In this document: positions 11,086-23,975 of the stretch, piece by piece
Numbering within the stretch: the stretch's first letter is position 1
Layout of the letters: every line of letters starts with the position of its first letter
DNA from: Castor canadensis
Lineage: Eukaryota > Chordata > Mammalia > Rodentia > Castoridae
Direction: 5' to 3'
DNA: 64,000 bases
Assembly (NCBI RefSeq): GCF_047511655.1
Contig: NC_133398.1
Span: 50,411,638 to 50,475,637 of the forward strand
Notes under the pieces: model-generated
Database searches by the model: none
What the model was told of the DNA's origin: nothing
What the model saw: the letters and a program-made list of their open reading frames with translations, nothing else
Translations under genes and position numbers: made by a program

Positions 11086-12479
11086 AGTGTTTCCCAGTCA
11101 TTTTGGTTTTCATCATTTCTTCTCCTCCCCCTGCTTCCCTCTTCCAAATCGCTTGGAAGAATTTATTCCTAAGTGGCCATTTCTTTATTTTAATTTGACA
11201 TACATGCTACACATCTATGTATTATATCTATAACTCTACTTTTTACACTTCAAATGTGTGAAGTTTAGTCTTCTTATCCAAAGCAGAGTTAATAATGACA
11301 AAAACTTAAGCTAACAATTATCCTTAAAATCTTTTCAATCTTAATATAATTTTAGAAGTAATTTTTCAGAGTGACTTTTAGTTCAGGTCATATATATATA
11401 AATTTTATTGTATAAAATTGTGTTGAAATTAAATATTTCAGGTATAAAGTAATTTACTGCTGGGATTATATGCTTCCAAATCCTTCAAGAAATTTTAAAG
11501 GTAAAAAACTAAGTCATTTTCTTCACACTGTTTTTGGTATAATTTGCTTTTAATTTTGTTTCATATGGGAAAATAATATTTAACTTTACTAGATACTATA
11601 TGTTCAACCAAAGACTGTCAAGGTTTTATTTTCACAATTTCACAAAATTATTTAAGTGTTCAAATCTTTTGTATGATTAAATAATAACATATAAACTATT
11701 TGTGTTAATTCTGAATACCTAACTTACATTCAGAAACTTTGAGGTTCACATATATGAAATACCAACAGGGAAGTCAATGACAGTGCATATTAACCAAAGA
11801 CTACCATTGACAAAATGACTTTGACATAAAAAAAAATGAGGGAGCATCTCCCTTAAACCATGTACTCACCACACATTGTAATCCTGCAAATTTTGGTTTT
11901 CTTACATGAAGACAATGTCTGTTCTTCTCTTGGGACATAGGTGAAAACTCAACAAGAAAACAGAGCACTAACGAGCAAGATTTTGTTAGATAGGATTGAG
12001 CTTTGGAGGACCACGAACTATCACATGATCTTAGATTTGTGAAATCCCATGGACAAATATTTGCACCTTTGGAAGTGATATCATGGCCAGTGTAAGATGT
12101 GGTTCACATAATATCATCAATTTTATCCTTTCTTTGTCTATTTGCATTAAGGTTTGCCTTACCCATAGGAATTTCATGGTACCAAAGTGTATTCCTATCA
12201 AAGAAAAGAAACAATCTTTGCCTTAAGTTCATAACTGGGTAAACATTGTGTATTTTCATGTGAAGCATTAAACTTCAGTCCTGATCCTGAACTCTGATTT
12301 TACTTTTTAATTTTGTGTAGGGAGTTAGGTTGGCACAACACTTCTTTTACAATGGTTGGTGTGGAGACATCTGTAGCAAATCATATCTTTAATAACATTT
12401 TAATAATCTTATTTACTATGTTCTCCTCAGCATCCAGTATAATCATTCTAGAGTAAATTTTATACCATCTGTTTTTCGG
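11086..12479. repeat. IFN 5' flank, related to 15.0-15.7 kb and to 56.7-57.1 kb
   Basis: This flank continues the homology seen in the promoter. It aligns with 15,030-15,740 in the same orientation ('tctactttttacacttcaaa' against 'tctactttatacataaaa'). In reverse complement it aligns with 56,720-56,950 ('agcttaagtttttgtcatta' against 'agcttaaattatttaactat'). No gene is present. Confidence 0.6.
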
Positions 12480-13320
12480 GTTTTCTTCAACTGGAAGGTA
12501 TTCTTGTGGACCTTATCCTTCACTTCATGAACACTCTTATTTGATTATTTGGGGACTCCTTGCACACACACAGAAATGGGGAATGAGCATTTGTATCCCT
12601 TTTATCTGTCCATTCATGGGTTACATTTCAGGTTGATTGTCAAACCTTAGCATGTAATAATTAGAGTTCTACTTTGGGTTTAAAAATCAATGGGTTTTGA
12701 GTCTTTGATCCCAACATTGTGTACACTCTCCCTTCTATCTATTAAACATGTAGACAGACATATGACCTTGAATATTTGATCTAGTTAGTATTTGGATTAC
12801 CTTTTTAGGAATTTTTTAAATGCCTTGAGCAGAAAACTCATCCTATTCAACATTGTGTCCTGACACAGGACTCCAGCTTTTTTAATGAATGGAAATATCA
12901 TTGTAATAATGCTGGAAGTTTAGTAGAAACATAAGGTACAAATACAATTTGAAAAGACAATAGATCTAATGGTATTTTAAATTCTTCATGGTCCTTGAAG
13001 AAAGTTATAATTGAAGATTTTGTGGAGAAATTTGGAATAGAGAAACTATTTTTGCTTTAGGACACTTTTTCAAGTTTGTATTTTTAGTATTCAGTTAGAT
13101 TATTCATCAAGGTGAGTGGGTCCTTACACATGGAGGACTGATGCGTCACTTTTGTTTTCATGATCTTCAAAGACCTGCAAGGAGTGACCTGATAATTCTC
13201 TTCTTTTCTCTTCAGTTAATAAGGACACAACCTAAACTTTATAATGTGGTTTAAGATACTCTCCTTGTGTTCTTGGCCACATATTACTTTTTAACCTATG
13301 CTATAGTGAACTAACTTATT
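12480..13320 (+). repeat. segmental duplication block S, copy 2
   Basis: Partner of 3240-4170 in the same orientation, about 9.2 kb apart. It lies upstream of the intact minus-strand IFN gene and contains no gene. Confidence 0.75.
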
Positions 13321-13869
13321 GCATCTTTCAAAGAAGGAATGATAATATGTATTTTTATTAATGACATTTCCTGAAGTTAAATTGTGAAATTAAATATTAG
13401 GATGGGACTTTTAATAATTTACTTGCAGCAACAAAATTGGTTAATTTTCCTCCTAAAATGAATTAGTACAAATAGTGTAAAAATAAAGAGGTGTCTCATT
13501 CCAAGAACTTCTCTTCCTACAAATAATCAAACTGGACTTCCTGTCCCATCATCTTTATGGTATCATATAAAAATAAGTGTACACAAATTAACTGCAGATG
13601 GAAGTGATTTTTTTTCCTGTAGGTCTTGACCCCCTAAATATCTGATATGAGTCACCTAGTTTATTCCCTTTGAGACATAGTAGAATGAGCTCACCCACCA
13701 CAGATGAATTTGAAGTTATATGTTAAGAATGGCAAAGCCAAAGAAATGATTGTATTCAGGTTCTTGAAACATTGTTGGCTTCCAGTGAGGACAGCCAAAC
13801 AAGTTGTCATCTAATCAGAAATTCCTGCACTGAACACTTGTATGAAGGAAAGACTAATTTGTATTATGA
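13321..13869. other. gene-free spacer
   Basis: AT-rich sequence. Nothing recognised. Confidence 0.5.
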
Positions 13870-14105
13870 TCTAGATGGCAGAATAAAAAGAGGGGCTGAA
13901 GGACATCAAACATGGTGGATTTGCTTTGTGTCTGTGTATGAAAATAAAACAATGGAACCTATTGAAATTTTTCTAAGAAGAAAGGATGGGGGATGAGGGA
14001 CAATGATGGAAAGGGTAAAGCTAATTAAGATACAGTATAATCACATATGTAAACATCACAAAGACAAGTAATATATGGTAATAAAAAGTAAAAACAACAA
14101 CAACA
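13870..14105 (+). mobile_element. L1 3' UTR tail
   Basis: 'gacaatgatggaaagggtaa' and 'cacatatgtaaacatcacaa' resemble the L1 tail at 1200-1300. The stretch ends in 'aataaaaagtaaaaacaaca', an A-rich tail. Confidence 0.55.
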
Positions 14106-14744
14106 AAGATGCTTTAAGGAGGCACTCTGAAGCCTGAGTCCAGACAGACATATTCCTTTGTATATGTGAGGTATGCACTGTCCTTGTTGCTGTACCCACT
14201 TTATTGTTTCTTTAGTATGTAGGCATTTAAGGCCACCAAGGAGAGGACAAAAACAAAAAAAAAATCTAAACTAAAAGGTCGTGAAGCATTATTTTTGATA
14301 ATTTTTATGCATCACTTTTTTCCATTCATCATTCCTGCAAAACCAACATTGCAGTTCAGAATACTTAAGCAAAAAGATTACAAATACATACATGAATATG
14401 ATGACAGTGAAAGTAGAAAAGTGACTGCTTAGGAGAGAAAAGCTCAATGGGAGTTCTTTTTTCTTGTGCACCTTCCATAACCTCCAGTGTTGTTTCTTCT
14501 TAATTCTCATTGATCCAGTGAGAGCTGAATCAGTGAGAATTAAGTGAGTTGTCAATTGTTTTCCAAATGTAGTGATGATTTCAATCCACAGAGAGCTCAT
14601 GACTATCCAACGTAGTACTAAACAAAGTAATGATAAATTGTCATTGTAATTAAATATATCATGATTTAAAGCACAAAATATGAAGCACATTAATATATGT
14701 TAGATTTATAAACATAACAATTCCATAAACTATATCTATACCCT
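14106..14744. other. gene-free spacer with an inverted repeat
   Basis: No IFN sequence is found where the body of the adjacent IFN fragment should lie. A 133-codon minus-strand frame at 14,289-14,690 has no IFN features and is not called a gene. An inverted repeat (16-base arms, 14-base loop) lies at 14,499-14,544. Confidence 0.5.
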
Positions 14745-15115
14745 TTACCTGCAGCCAGGGCCATAGTAAAGCAAGGGGCAAGGCCATTGGGAATATTGCA
14801 GATCCTGCTGGCCTAACTGAGGTGGGTGATCCTGGACCTTTGCCTCTAGGTCTCTGAAGACCTTGTTTTGTATATACCTCTTAAATAGGAAACAAATTAC
14901 TTTCCATTTTTGTATGTCACCCCAATTATTCTCTACTTCTGTTTTTAGTTTCCTTCATGTATTTGCTACCATGGGTTTGGAGAAGTGTCTCTCAACTATC
15001 TGCTCATTATTTTTTCCCAAATGAAACTCCCGTTATCTTTTAATAATACAGATATGCTGTATAACTGTTTATGTACCCCACGTACAGTTCTACTTTATAC
15101 ATAAAAGGGTTTAGT
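14745..15115 (-). pseudogene. IFN 5' fragment: promoter, leader and start of signal peptide only
   Basis: The minus strand from 15,115 to 14,745 aligns with the promoter and leader of the intact IFN gene (11,140-10,850). TATTTAAG is kept at 14,880-14,888, as are the leader and the start codon (14,787-14,785). The reading begins 'MALPLALLWPWLQ' and resembles the intact signal peptide for about 11 codons. It then leaves IFN homology at a CAG|GTAAAG sequence, which looks like a splice donor. The mature-protein region is absent from the next 450 bases. The upstream IRF-type elements are partly degraded. I infer a deletion or rearrangement breakpoint inside the signal peptide. Any transcript would not encode an interferon. 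Confidence 0.8.
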
Positions 15116-15768
15116 TTAATTTTGTTACAAAGTGCAGTTAAAAAATGACTAAATCAGAATTTTAGCTTAAAAGTTAAGTTTAAATACAGTCACATTTAAC
15201 TTACCTTTAAAACTACATTTACTGAGTGACTTTATTTTACTTTATTTATTTACAGAAATTTCAATGTATCTAATTCATGTGCAAATAAAAAGTTATGAAA
15301 ATATGTAATAATTTCAATGCAGTGAAACATAATAACTAAAAAGTGTTGAAAAGACATTTTTCTTGTTTTTAGGGTACTTGACTGTTAATTTTGCTTCATA
15401 TGAGGAATTTTTCAACTTCACTAGCTGCCAGATACTCATTCAGATAAGCATTATTTTCTCTTTAGTACTTGACATAACTATTGATATGTTGAAGAACTTT
15501 AGTATAATTAAATAATAAGATTTTCATATTTAACTCCCAAAGGCTACAGACAGTAAAAAACACCACGAATTGAGCAATAGCAATATTTACAAGGCAGATC
15601 ATGACAGGTCATATGCATGCAGAAGCCACCTATGATCACATGACTTTGAGATCTAGCACACTTCTGAAAGCCCTCCAATCACACCCATCTATTTGCCTTA
15701 GGTTGTAGCACTGCTCTTGTATACATTTTTTTCCTAGCCCTGTGAACTCAATATCAGTACTTCTCATG

Positions 15769-15769
<1 letters not shown>
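15116..15769. repeat. flank of the IFN fragment, related to 11.2-12.2 kb
   Basis: Homology to the intact gene's 5' flank continues to about 15,740 ('tctatttgccttaggtt' against 'tctatttgcattaaggttt' near 12,137). No gene. Confidence 0.55.

Positions 15770-15801
<32 letters not shown>
15770..15801. repeat. (CA)n microsatellite
   Basis: About 16 uninterrupted CA units. Confidence 0.95.
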
Positions 15802-15803
<2 letters not shown>

Positions 15804-16269
15804 GGAAAAATTCTAAGGAATAAGTATTTGTTAGATATGGATATATGTTCAAGCACCAAAAACCATTGGAATCCTTATAATTTATTCACAGAGTACGAAT
15901 TATCATACTCTGGTGGTCAGTTTGTTAAACAAAGAATATCACAATTGAGAACTTATCATCAACTTTATTTTAATTTTTTAAAAATAGCGGTTCAAATTTC
16001 TCAAAGAATCTTCAGAATTTCCAATTCTGATTCTTATGAAACAAAAATAAACCATCTTTTCCCTAAATCTCAGTAAAGGATGTAAATACAGTAAAATAAA
16101 TGGGCTACACAGTTGTTCTATATAGCATGCAAGACACCTGATAATGTTCATTGTCATTGCCCTTTTCATAAAAAGCAAAAGTTGTCACTTTTTTTGGATT
16201 CCAATGACTAAGGATAAAAAGAAAACAAATGCATCTTTATTTTTCTGTGTGGAAAGTTTTTGCATTTTT

Positions 16270-16840
16270 ATTATTGTTGTACTGGGTGTATTTTATGACA
16301 TTTACCCAAATTCTTACAGTGTATCATAGTTGAATTCAACCCCTCCATCATTCTCCTTTGTCCTTACCTCCTCCTATCTGAAATAGTTTCAACAGGTCTC
16401 ATGTTTTCCATTTTCATATATATGTACAGAATATTTCCACCATATACCCCTTTCCTTGTATCCTCCCTCCCTCCCTGGTAACAACCCCCAGACAGGTCTT
16501 GTTTTGTCTTACTGTTATCCATTTTAAAACTACATTTTTATTTGTTTAAGATAGTTATACAGGATGTTTCATTGTGATATTTCCATGTATATAGGTCTTA
16601 TAACCCAAATTGGTTCATCCCCTCTATTTTCTACTTTAGTTCACTTCTTATGGCGATTTCAACAAGTTTACACTTTCTATATTCATTCTTGTGTAGAAAG
16701 CACATTAACCATATTCACCTTTTAACTTCCATCTTCTACCCTCCCTCTCTCTTATGTGACCGCCCCTTAGCATGACCTGTTTTTTCAGAATATTGCTTTT
16801 ATTTGTATTGGGACTACACTCCATATAAATGTAATAAAAA
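16270..16840 (-). mobile_element. L1 3' UTR, antisense
   Basis: The reverse complement of 16,280-16,380 matches the L1 tail at 1200-1290 (plus-strand words 'cccctccatcattctcc' and 'cacttcttatggcgatttca'). No ORF2 remnant was recognised beyond it. Confidence 0.6.
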
Positions 16841-19140
16841 TATAAAGAAATCAATACTCACCAGACAGAAAAGGATTTTTTGTATGACTGAACATTCACC
16901 CCAAACAAGATACAGATTAAGGGATGGAGCAGAGCAGATGCAAGACTGTTAGAGGGATGTAGATAAATGTAAAAGCAGAGGTAGGCTCAAGGACAGGAAA
17001 CCATTTCTTGGTCCAGGGATTATTTTCAGTTTTGCCAATCCAGCCATTATATACAGACAAATGCTAAATTTCACAGCGTTTCCTACTGTGATTATTTTTA
17101 TGGTCCTCTATGAATTGCACTCTTCTTTGATTCTATATTTAATAATTTTAATTTTAATTCAATTTTTTAATTTTAATTCAATAATTTGGAATTTAGTAAT
17201 TATTATGAAAGAAATTGTTACCCTTCACCCCCCAATTTATATACTTATCCACTCATTTACTATTATTAGTAAGAAATCATGGATCTTTATTCATTGTGTT
17301 ACAATCAAATACTATTATTACTTATTTTGTGGCTGCAGTAGTCCCAACCTTAGCTGTTAAAAACTCTTTCAGATTGGGTCCTGTGTCCTTTTTAACATGC
17401 AACTATACTTTCATTTTGAGCATTCCCCTACTTTCTGATATCAGAGTGCACTACAAGTTATTCTTGTACTTCTATGAGCTAGACCTTGGAATCAGTCATT
17501 GTTCCAAAACTCTCATTCCTCTTATCATACGTTGATATTTATAAACTAAGATCTGAGGTCTGCATGAATTTATCACTATTGGGATGTCATTTCTTTATGT
17601 CCTCTAAGTCACAGAAATAAAAAAGCATATATATATATGTATATGAATACATGTACACATACAATTTCATTTATTTGTATATATTCCTACACCTGAATTT
17701 AGGTATATATTCCTAAAATAAATGAGATACAAAAGTATGATACAAAAATAAGGTTCATTCTGACTTTTTCCATTTTGATCATTTGAAACTTCTTTCAAAA
17801 AATATTTGAGTTACCGGGCTTATTATTATTATCTGTAACATTATTACTTATTTACTCAAAGCCTATTAATATATGTAGTTTCATAACTACTAACCGGAAT
17901 CCCTATGATAAACAAATTTACCAAGTGTAGGATTGTGCTTATGTGCAATTCTTTTGCCTTTAGCCTTACAGTATCTAGTGGCAATATGGTTGGTCAGGGT
18001 GTCACTTTCAGAGTGATTACCGTGTAAACTTTTTACATTAATTTGTCATAGTTTAAGTTCCACCTTAGTTTATGCTCCAATATGATTAGTTTTTATGCCT
18101 TAAAAAGTTGCATACAGCATAATTCACTTCTTTTGGTGAGTAGTTACACAGTCTTAACAATTGCATCAAGTCATCACTTATTTTTAAATTCAAATTTTCT
18201 CTTTAAGTTTAACACTGAACAAGAAAGTTTCTACTAATTTACACTATGACAATTGACTAGACATACAGCATTTACTTTTTGTGATGAACAGCTTTGAGGG
18301 AAACTTACCATTTTAATTTCCAAGAAAGACACAGTTGAATGTCTATGTTCCCTAAAGATGAAATGCTTTCTTCTTCTAGATGATGGAGTTTTCTGAGGAA
18401 ACTTGTAGAGTATTCCAGAGAGGAGACAGAATGGGGGACACCAGGAATCTGTCCCCCAATGTAGACAGCAGGTGCTCAGGCAGAATCTGAGTGATGTAAG
18501 TATTTTGGCACTCTGGAGTCTAGTGGAAGCTTGCAACTTTCAAGGGAAAGCATGGATAGTAAATTGTGGTCAATCTTAGTCAATTTAAGCTCTTAGCATA
18601 GTACTATTTTGACATATCCTCCACTCCATAGCCCCATGGCAGGAATCTATGTGTACATTTCAGGAGCAGTTTGCATATTAATTATCATGCAATAGTGGGC
18701 AAAAAGCACCCTTTTCTCCAAATATCATTGATCCATGCTCCATTGCTGTCTTTGTTTTCCTCCATTGCTACAAATCCCTGCCTTCCTACCTAAAGTGAAT
18801 TTCAGGGTATTAAAAGATCAGTTGCTCCCCACATTTTTCTCTTTTTTCCCTATTGAGAACCAGACATTAAAGACTGGAACATTCAAAATCATCATCTTAT
18901 GTAGAGAAAATTAGAAAGTGAGTGCACATGCCCAGAAGCAACCTGGTAAGACCTTAAGTTGGTGGCTCAGTTGGATCAGTGACACAGGAATAGACCCAAC
19001 AATGAAAAACTAAAAACAAAAACATAAAATCAAACCCTAGGTAAGAGAGAGAAACTGCTGTTCAGAGGTACACATTATTGAATAGACATGTCCAGTTTTC
19101 AACAAAGCAAGAAAACCACAAAAGATACAATAAAATATTG
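16841..19140. other. gene-free spacer
   Basis: AT-rich. A local repeat of 'aattttaattc' lies at 17,145-17,185 and alternating AT/GT runs near 17,630-17,660. The frames here (up to 106 codons) look like chance frames. No repeat family named. Confidence 0.45.
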
Positions 19141-19345
19141 TGTTAGTAAGCTTTCTGTTGCTGTGACAAAATACCTGAGAAAATCACCCTAAATTAGGAA
19201 GAAAGACTCATTTTTGGCTCACAGTTTTGGATCACTGCTTTTGGGCTTGTTATTGAGGTAGAATGTCATGTTAGGGAGCATGAACAAGTGGACTATCAAG
19301 AAGGGGATAGAAAACATAGAACGACCAAAAGTAAATTCTGAAAGT
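19141..19345 (+). mobile_element. interspersed repeat, probably LTR-type
   Basis: It begins 'gttagtaagctttctgttgc' then 'tgtgacaaaatacctgagaa', wording I know as a common mammalian interspersed repeat start. 'tttttggctcacag' and 'cttttgggcttgttattga' follow. The family name is uncertain and its right edge unclear. Confidence 0.45.
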
Positions 19346-21179
19346 AAAAAGAACAATAATTGAAATACAAAATTCATTAAAATGAGAAGAGACTATGAAG
19401 AACCAAGATTGCAAAGGACTTCCCGAGTGCTGAGAAGGTGAGAGATGGCAGAAAGCTGAGACTGCAGAAGATGAAGGGCTTCAAAGAACTGAGACCACAA
19501 GCCCTGGCCCCAGGAAGAGTTCCAGAAAGCTGCTGAAATTTACTAGCTCCCGATATTGAAGAAGTACCACAAAGTGCTGAGAATCCCAACACCCCTGGCT
19601 CAGAGCTTTGACACTTGTTGCTCGATATTGGGCCACTGGAGATACAGCCCTGAGTGGTAACACTGAGAGCAGAGGATCCCAACTCTCTAGGCTCAGAGTT
19701 TCTGTCACTAAGAGAGCTGCATTTTGCCTATTTATGATTTCTATCTGAACAGAGCAAAATCCCCCCTCAGACAACTGGTGACACTTGCACTGTGAAGATT
19801 TGTTGGAGCCTAGGGAGGAAATACAAATTCACAGCAGACAGTGAAATAACCACCTTATTTTCCAATAGTCTGCATGCTGCTGTGGTCTCAATGTTATTCA
19901 TGCTGGAGACAGTGAGGTTGGTCATGTCTCCATTGGAGAGCTGTGCATTGTCAGCATCCACTTCAATCTTCTCTCTAATTGGAATGACCTAAAGAAACAG
20001 TTGACTCAGTGCTACCTATTGGTATTGTTCCATCTTCTTAGGGTTGTTCCAGTTGATGCTTTAAATATCTGTTCTCCAAGTTCTCAAGCTGCTGTTGGCA
20101 ATTTTAAGTTCTTCATGCTCTGCTATATGTACTTATATTCCAGCAAATGAGTCCTACTCTTGAAGCAGTTTTATCCTGTGAAATCAGAACACAGACGCAT
20201 CTAAACAGATACACAAATGAGCTCATGGAATCTTTACCAGTTCAGAGGGTGAAGTCATATAGGCATGGCTTTGTTTATTTACTGTGTTTCTAAGACTACT
20301 AAGATAGTCTCAACCACTACAATATGAAATTTGGAGCTTGGCAAGCAGGAAAGTTTGAGGCTTGGCTTTGTATACGGTTTCACTACTGACTCTGGTAAAC
20401 CTCAGCTCCTTTCAATTGATGCTACATGATTATCTCACAGCTCATCCATCAGCACCTGGGTGCCAATTCCTGCCTTCCTGAACTAACCTTCTTTAGTGGA
20501 CCACGAGAGCCTCTGTGGATGTCTAGTTCTGTCATGCTTTGGGACCTGTATGATCTGGTTAGTGGTACAGGGATCATTTCTTCCACCTATCTCCTGGTAT
20601 CCAGGGCACTGACACTGGTTCTTCAACACTTTTTCAGGTTAATAACTCTGGGGTATGGCACAGAATATGGCTATAGAGATTTTTCAGAACAAGGTTATAT
20701 CACAGAAATATAAAACCTGAAACTAGAATGAAAAATAATAAAAAGTAAAGTTATGTTTAAAAAGCAGCAATCAAAGAATATAAGTTTTAGGCAATCACAG
20801 AAAGAGATAAAGAGAGACAGGTGAGTACCAAAATGTTTGATTCCCTGTTTCCAAACTGGTTCATCATGATGGAATAGGAAGAAGAGGAAAGGAGCAAAAA
20901 TCATTCAACATAAAAATTAATCTCCTGACTTCTATATTTGAAGAAAAGCAATCTAAAAGTGGGATTTCTTTTACCTAAGGGAAAGATTTGAGGGATACTT
21001 CTTAAATTGAAGCCAATTCATACCTGAGTGAGTCTCATATATTCACACTTCCTGATTAACTATTTCTTCAATTACAATATTATAGATATATTACATTAGT
21101 ACCTCTGTCTCTAATAGATATTCTACAGCTATGAGTTAGCAATTGTTGTATTCTCTGCTATTCTTTTACATATGCCTCT
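19346..21179. other. unclassified stretch, no gene identified
   Basis: Moderate GC around 19,400-19,990 with several overlapping short frames on both strands, none resembling a known family. It may be diverged retroviral internal sequence linked to the repeat at 19.1 kb, but I cannot show this. Confidence 0.35.
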
Positions 21180-22090
21180 GTGGATTTTCTCATTGATAAA
21201 GTTGGAAGAGATGCAAGGTCATTATTCAAAGTAAAGTGAGAACGTTTTCCTGATTATAAAGTTGAGCACATCTGATAGTAGGAATTGATTTGTAAAACTG
21301 GCAACTTATCCTTAAAAGCGAATATACTATCAGACACAAGATTTTTCCTGCAGGTTGGCTCACAGATTCACAAGTTTTACTGACCTTCTAGTATACGGAC
21401 AGTATGTAAAGGGGATGACTCAAGGGGCCGGAGGCCAGGAACCCATTTTTGACCCTTTCTGTCTACATAGCTGCCTATGTTGAAAGAGGGCATGTTATGC
21501 TTAAGGCTGAATTTTTCATGTGTAAGATACAGAGCTAAGGAAATTGAATTCTTCCAATATTAGTGTCTGTTCTTCCCCTACCCCCCAGAGAGTCCATTTT
21601 AACTCTGGAGAAAAATCTGCCAGGGGACAGAATTCTGCACACAACAGACAAGTCCACTGTCTAGACTTGCTACCCATCCTGTCTATCTTGTCCACTAGGT
21701 GGCTCTCATCTTCTGTAAATATTTTAGTAGCCTACAGGTAAAATGAATCCTGCTTTCTGTTTCCTTTTTTGTCACAGTTACTATTACGTCATTGTTACAA
21801 GGGCATTCCTTCATTTCCCAAATATTCACCAGAAGGAATAAAAAAGCCTCTCACATGTGAGTTTCTGAAAAACTTGAAACTTTCTCTCAACTTTTGCTTT
21901 CAATTGGTGACTGTTTATATTTAAGGGAGAATGGACAGTGAGAAACCAAGATGAAAAAGGAGGCTGTGGTACAAATGAGCAGGGCAAATAAATGAGGAGT
22001 GAATGAAAAAAAGCACACTGTGGATTTCTACACTGTGAAGGAGGAAATTATTGTGTCATGAGAATGGAATATTGTGATTCAAGAAAATAG
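21180..22090 (+). repeat. segmental duplication block D, copy 2 (longest)
   Basis: 21,440-22,090 aligns with 5960-6640, and 21,180-21,545 aligns with 30,190-30,600 ('gatttgtaaaactggcaact' against 'gaatttgtaaaattgggaac'). This copy bridges the other two and shows they share one ancestral unit. Confidence 0.75.
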
Positions 22091-22159
22091 GGAGGAAGAG
22101 AAATGTGTGCCAGTTATCAGAATCAGCAACCAAAATTTATATCTTTTGAACTTCAGTTT

Positions 22160-22530
22160 AATAGGTGCTGTAGTTTGGATGTGCAATGTATTCCAAAGGT
22201 CCACATGGGAAGACTTGGTGGTGATATTGGGTAGTTCTGGAAACCTTTAAAAGATAGGATCTAGTGGGAGGTCATTGGGGGTGTGTTCACGTGAGACGTT
22301 GTGGGACATTGTGGGACCCCAGGTGTTTTCGGTGTTCCTAGATGTTCCTCGATGGAGATGTGAACAGTGGATATGGCAGGCCCTCCCACCAGGATTGCCA
22401 CTCTCATCAGAGGTCCAAACCAATGAAGCTGCCTGATCTAGGGCCTGAATCATGAGAGAAACTAAACCTCTGTTTCCTTCATAAGTAACCTGTGTCAGGC
22501 ATTTTATTATAGTGACAGAAAGCTGACAAA
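22160..22530 (+). mobile_element. ERVL-MaLR-type solo LTR
   Basis: It starts 'ctgtagtttggatgtgcaat', continues through 'ggatctagtgggaggtcatt' and 'gtgggaccccaggtg', and ends 'tagtgacagaaagctgac'. This order of words is typical of MaLR (MLT/MST-like) LTRs. The subfamily is not assigned. Confidence 0.65.
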
Positions 22531-23509
22531 CTTATTTTGCAAGTTAAAATAAAAATCAGAGTTACCCCAATGTGACAGGTGACTATTAGTCAGTCTTTTC
22601 TAGAACATTTTTTAAATTGTCATATATTTGCAGTCATTTACTGAGAAAGGGGAGGGAAGTTCAGTGTTCTGATATATATATAATAAAATATAAGGCAGCT
22701 TCCACATATACATTCAAAATAAATTTGAATTCTGTGTACTGAAATAGAAAGATCTTGACATAAACTATATGTTAAAAATGAAATGTTTGATGTTTGATAC
22801 AATACCATAATATAAAATCTTTCACCATACATATTACACACACACACATACAAGCTATGACATTCCTAATCAAACTCTTAACACTGGTTTCTTCTTGGGA
22901 GGGAACAGGATATCTTTGGTGGTCATGGAGAATTGGTTTATTGGAAGTGGTTGCATTTTTAAAATATCAGAATAAATATTAGTATAGTTCTCATATAGTT
23001 TTAAAAACATTAGCAACTACTCATTAACCATTATGTCTTCAAGGCTACATTCATAATGGTGAGTGGCTCCTCTTCTGCAAAGTGGTTTACTGTCATCCTT
23101 CAGATGCCTCTCTCTTGCCTCCAATTCCTGACTTCTTGCTGGTTCTTTTGTTACTATCATCATTAAATCATTTTTGTTAATTACTGCTTTCATTAATATT
23201 ATTTCTGAGTATTGATTATGAGATCAACATAACTAATCATGATAATAATAATCATAGCTATGTTTACTGTGTACCTAATGCTATGCATAATTTACTCAAT
23301 GAATTTTCTGAGAGACTGTACTATGGGAAAATAAAGTCAATTGCCCAAATCAAGCAGCAAGTTGAATGAAAGACTAATGACAGGGCCCAGTTAACAAGTT
23401 TACAGTTCACTTGAGAAGATAAGAGAAGCTTGAGAGAAAATGAAGCAAAGACAGTAATTTTCAAGAATAATAGTAATAATTTTGGCACAACTTTTTTTCA
23501 TAATTCTCC
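22531..23509. other. gene-free spacer
   Basis: AT-rich, with a short CA run near 22,836-22,850. Nothing else recognised. Confidence 0.5.
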
Positions 23510-23975
23510 TGTTTATTATTTTTTTCTTTTCTTTTCTTTTATTATTCATATGTGCTTACAAGGCTTGGGTCATTTCTCCCCCCTGCCCCCATCCCCTCCC
23601 TTACCACCCACTCCACCCCCTCCCTTTCCCCCCACCCCCTCAATACCCAGCAGAAACTATTTTGCCCTTATTTCTAATTTTGTTGTAGAGAGAGTATAAG
23701 CAATAACAGGAAGGAACAAGGGGTTTTGCTGGTTGAGATAAGGATAGCTATACAGGGCATTGACTCACATTGATTTCCTGTGCGTGTGTGTTACCTTCTA
23801 GGTTAATTCTTTTTGATCTAACCTTTTCTCTAGTTCCTGGTCCCCTTTACCTATTGGCCTCAGTTGCTTTTAAGGTATCTGCTTTAGTTTCTCTGCGTTA
23901 AGGGCAACAAATGCTAGCTAATTTTTTAGGTATCTTACCTATCCTCACCCCTTCCTTGTGTGCTCTCAACTATTT
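23510..23975 (-). mobile_element. L1 3' UTR, antisense, same subfamily as window start
   Basis: The reverse complement aligns closely with about 690-1083. It shares the A-tail, 'ttcatatgtgcttacaaggc', the C-rich strand of the polypurine tract (23,577-23,640), and 'ttaccttctaggttaattct'. It is 5'-truncated near 23,975. Confidence 0.85.

Noticed and set aside
14289-14690. 133-codon minus-strand frame next to the IFN fragment
   Set aside because: It is not in frame with the IFN start, has none of the IFN cysteines or helix motifs, and its composition matches AT-rich non-coding DNA.
19377-19992. Overlapping frames of about 65-100 codons on both strands
   Set aside because: No recognisable domain, and the segment follows an LTR-type repeat; probably decayed repeat sequence.
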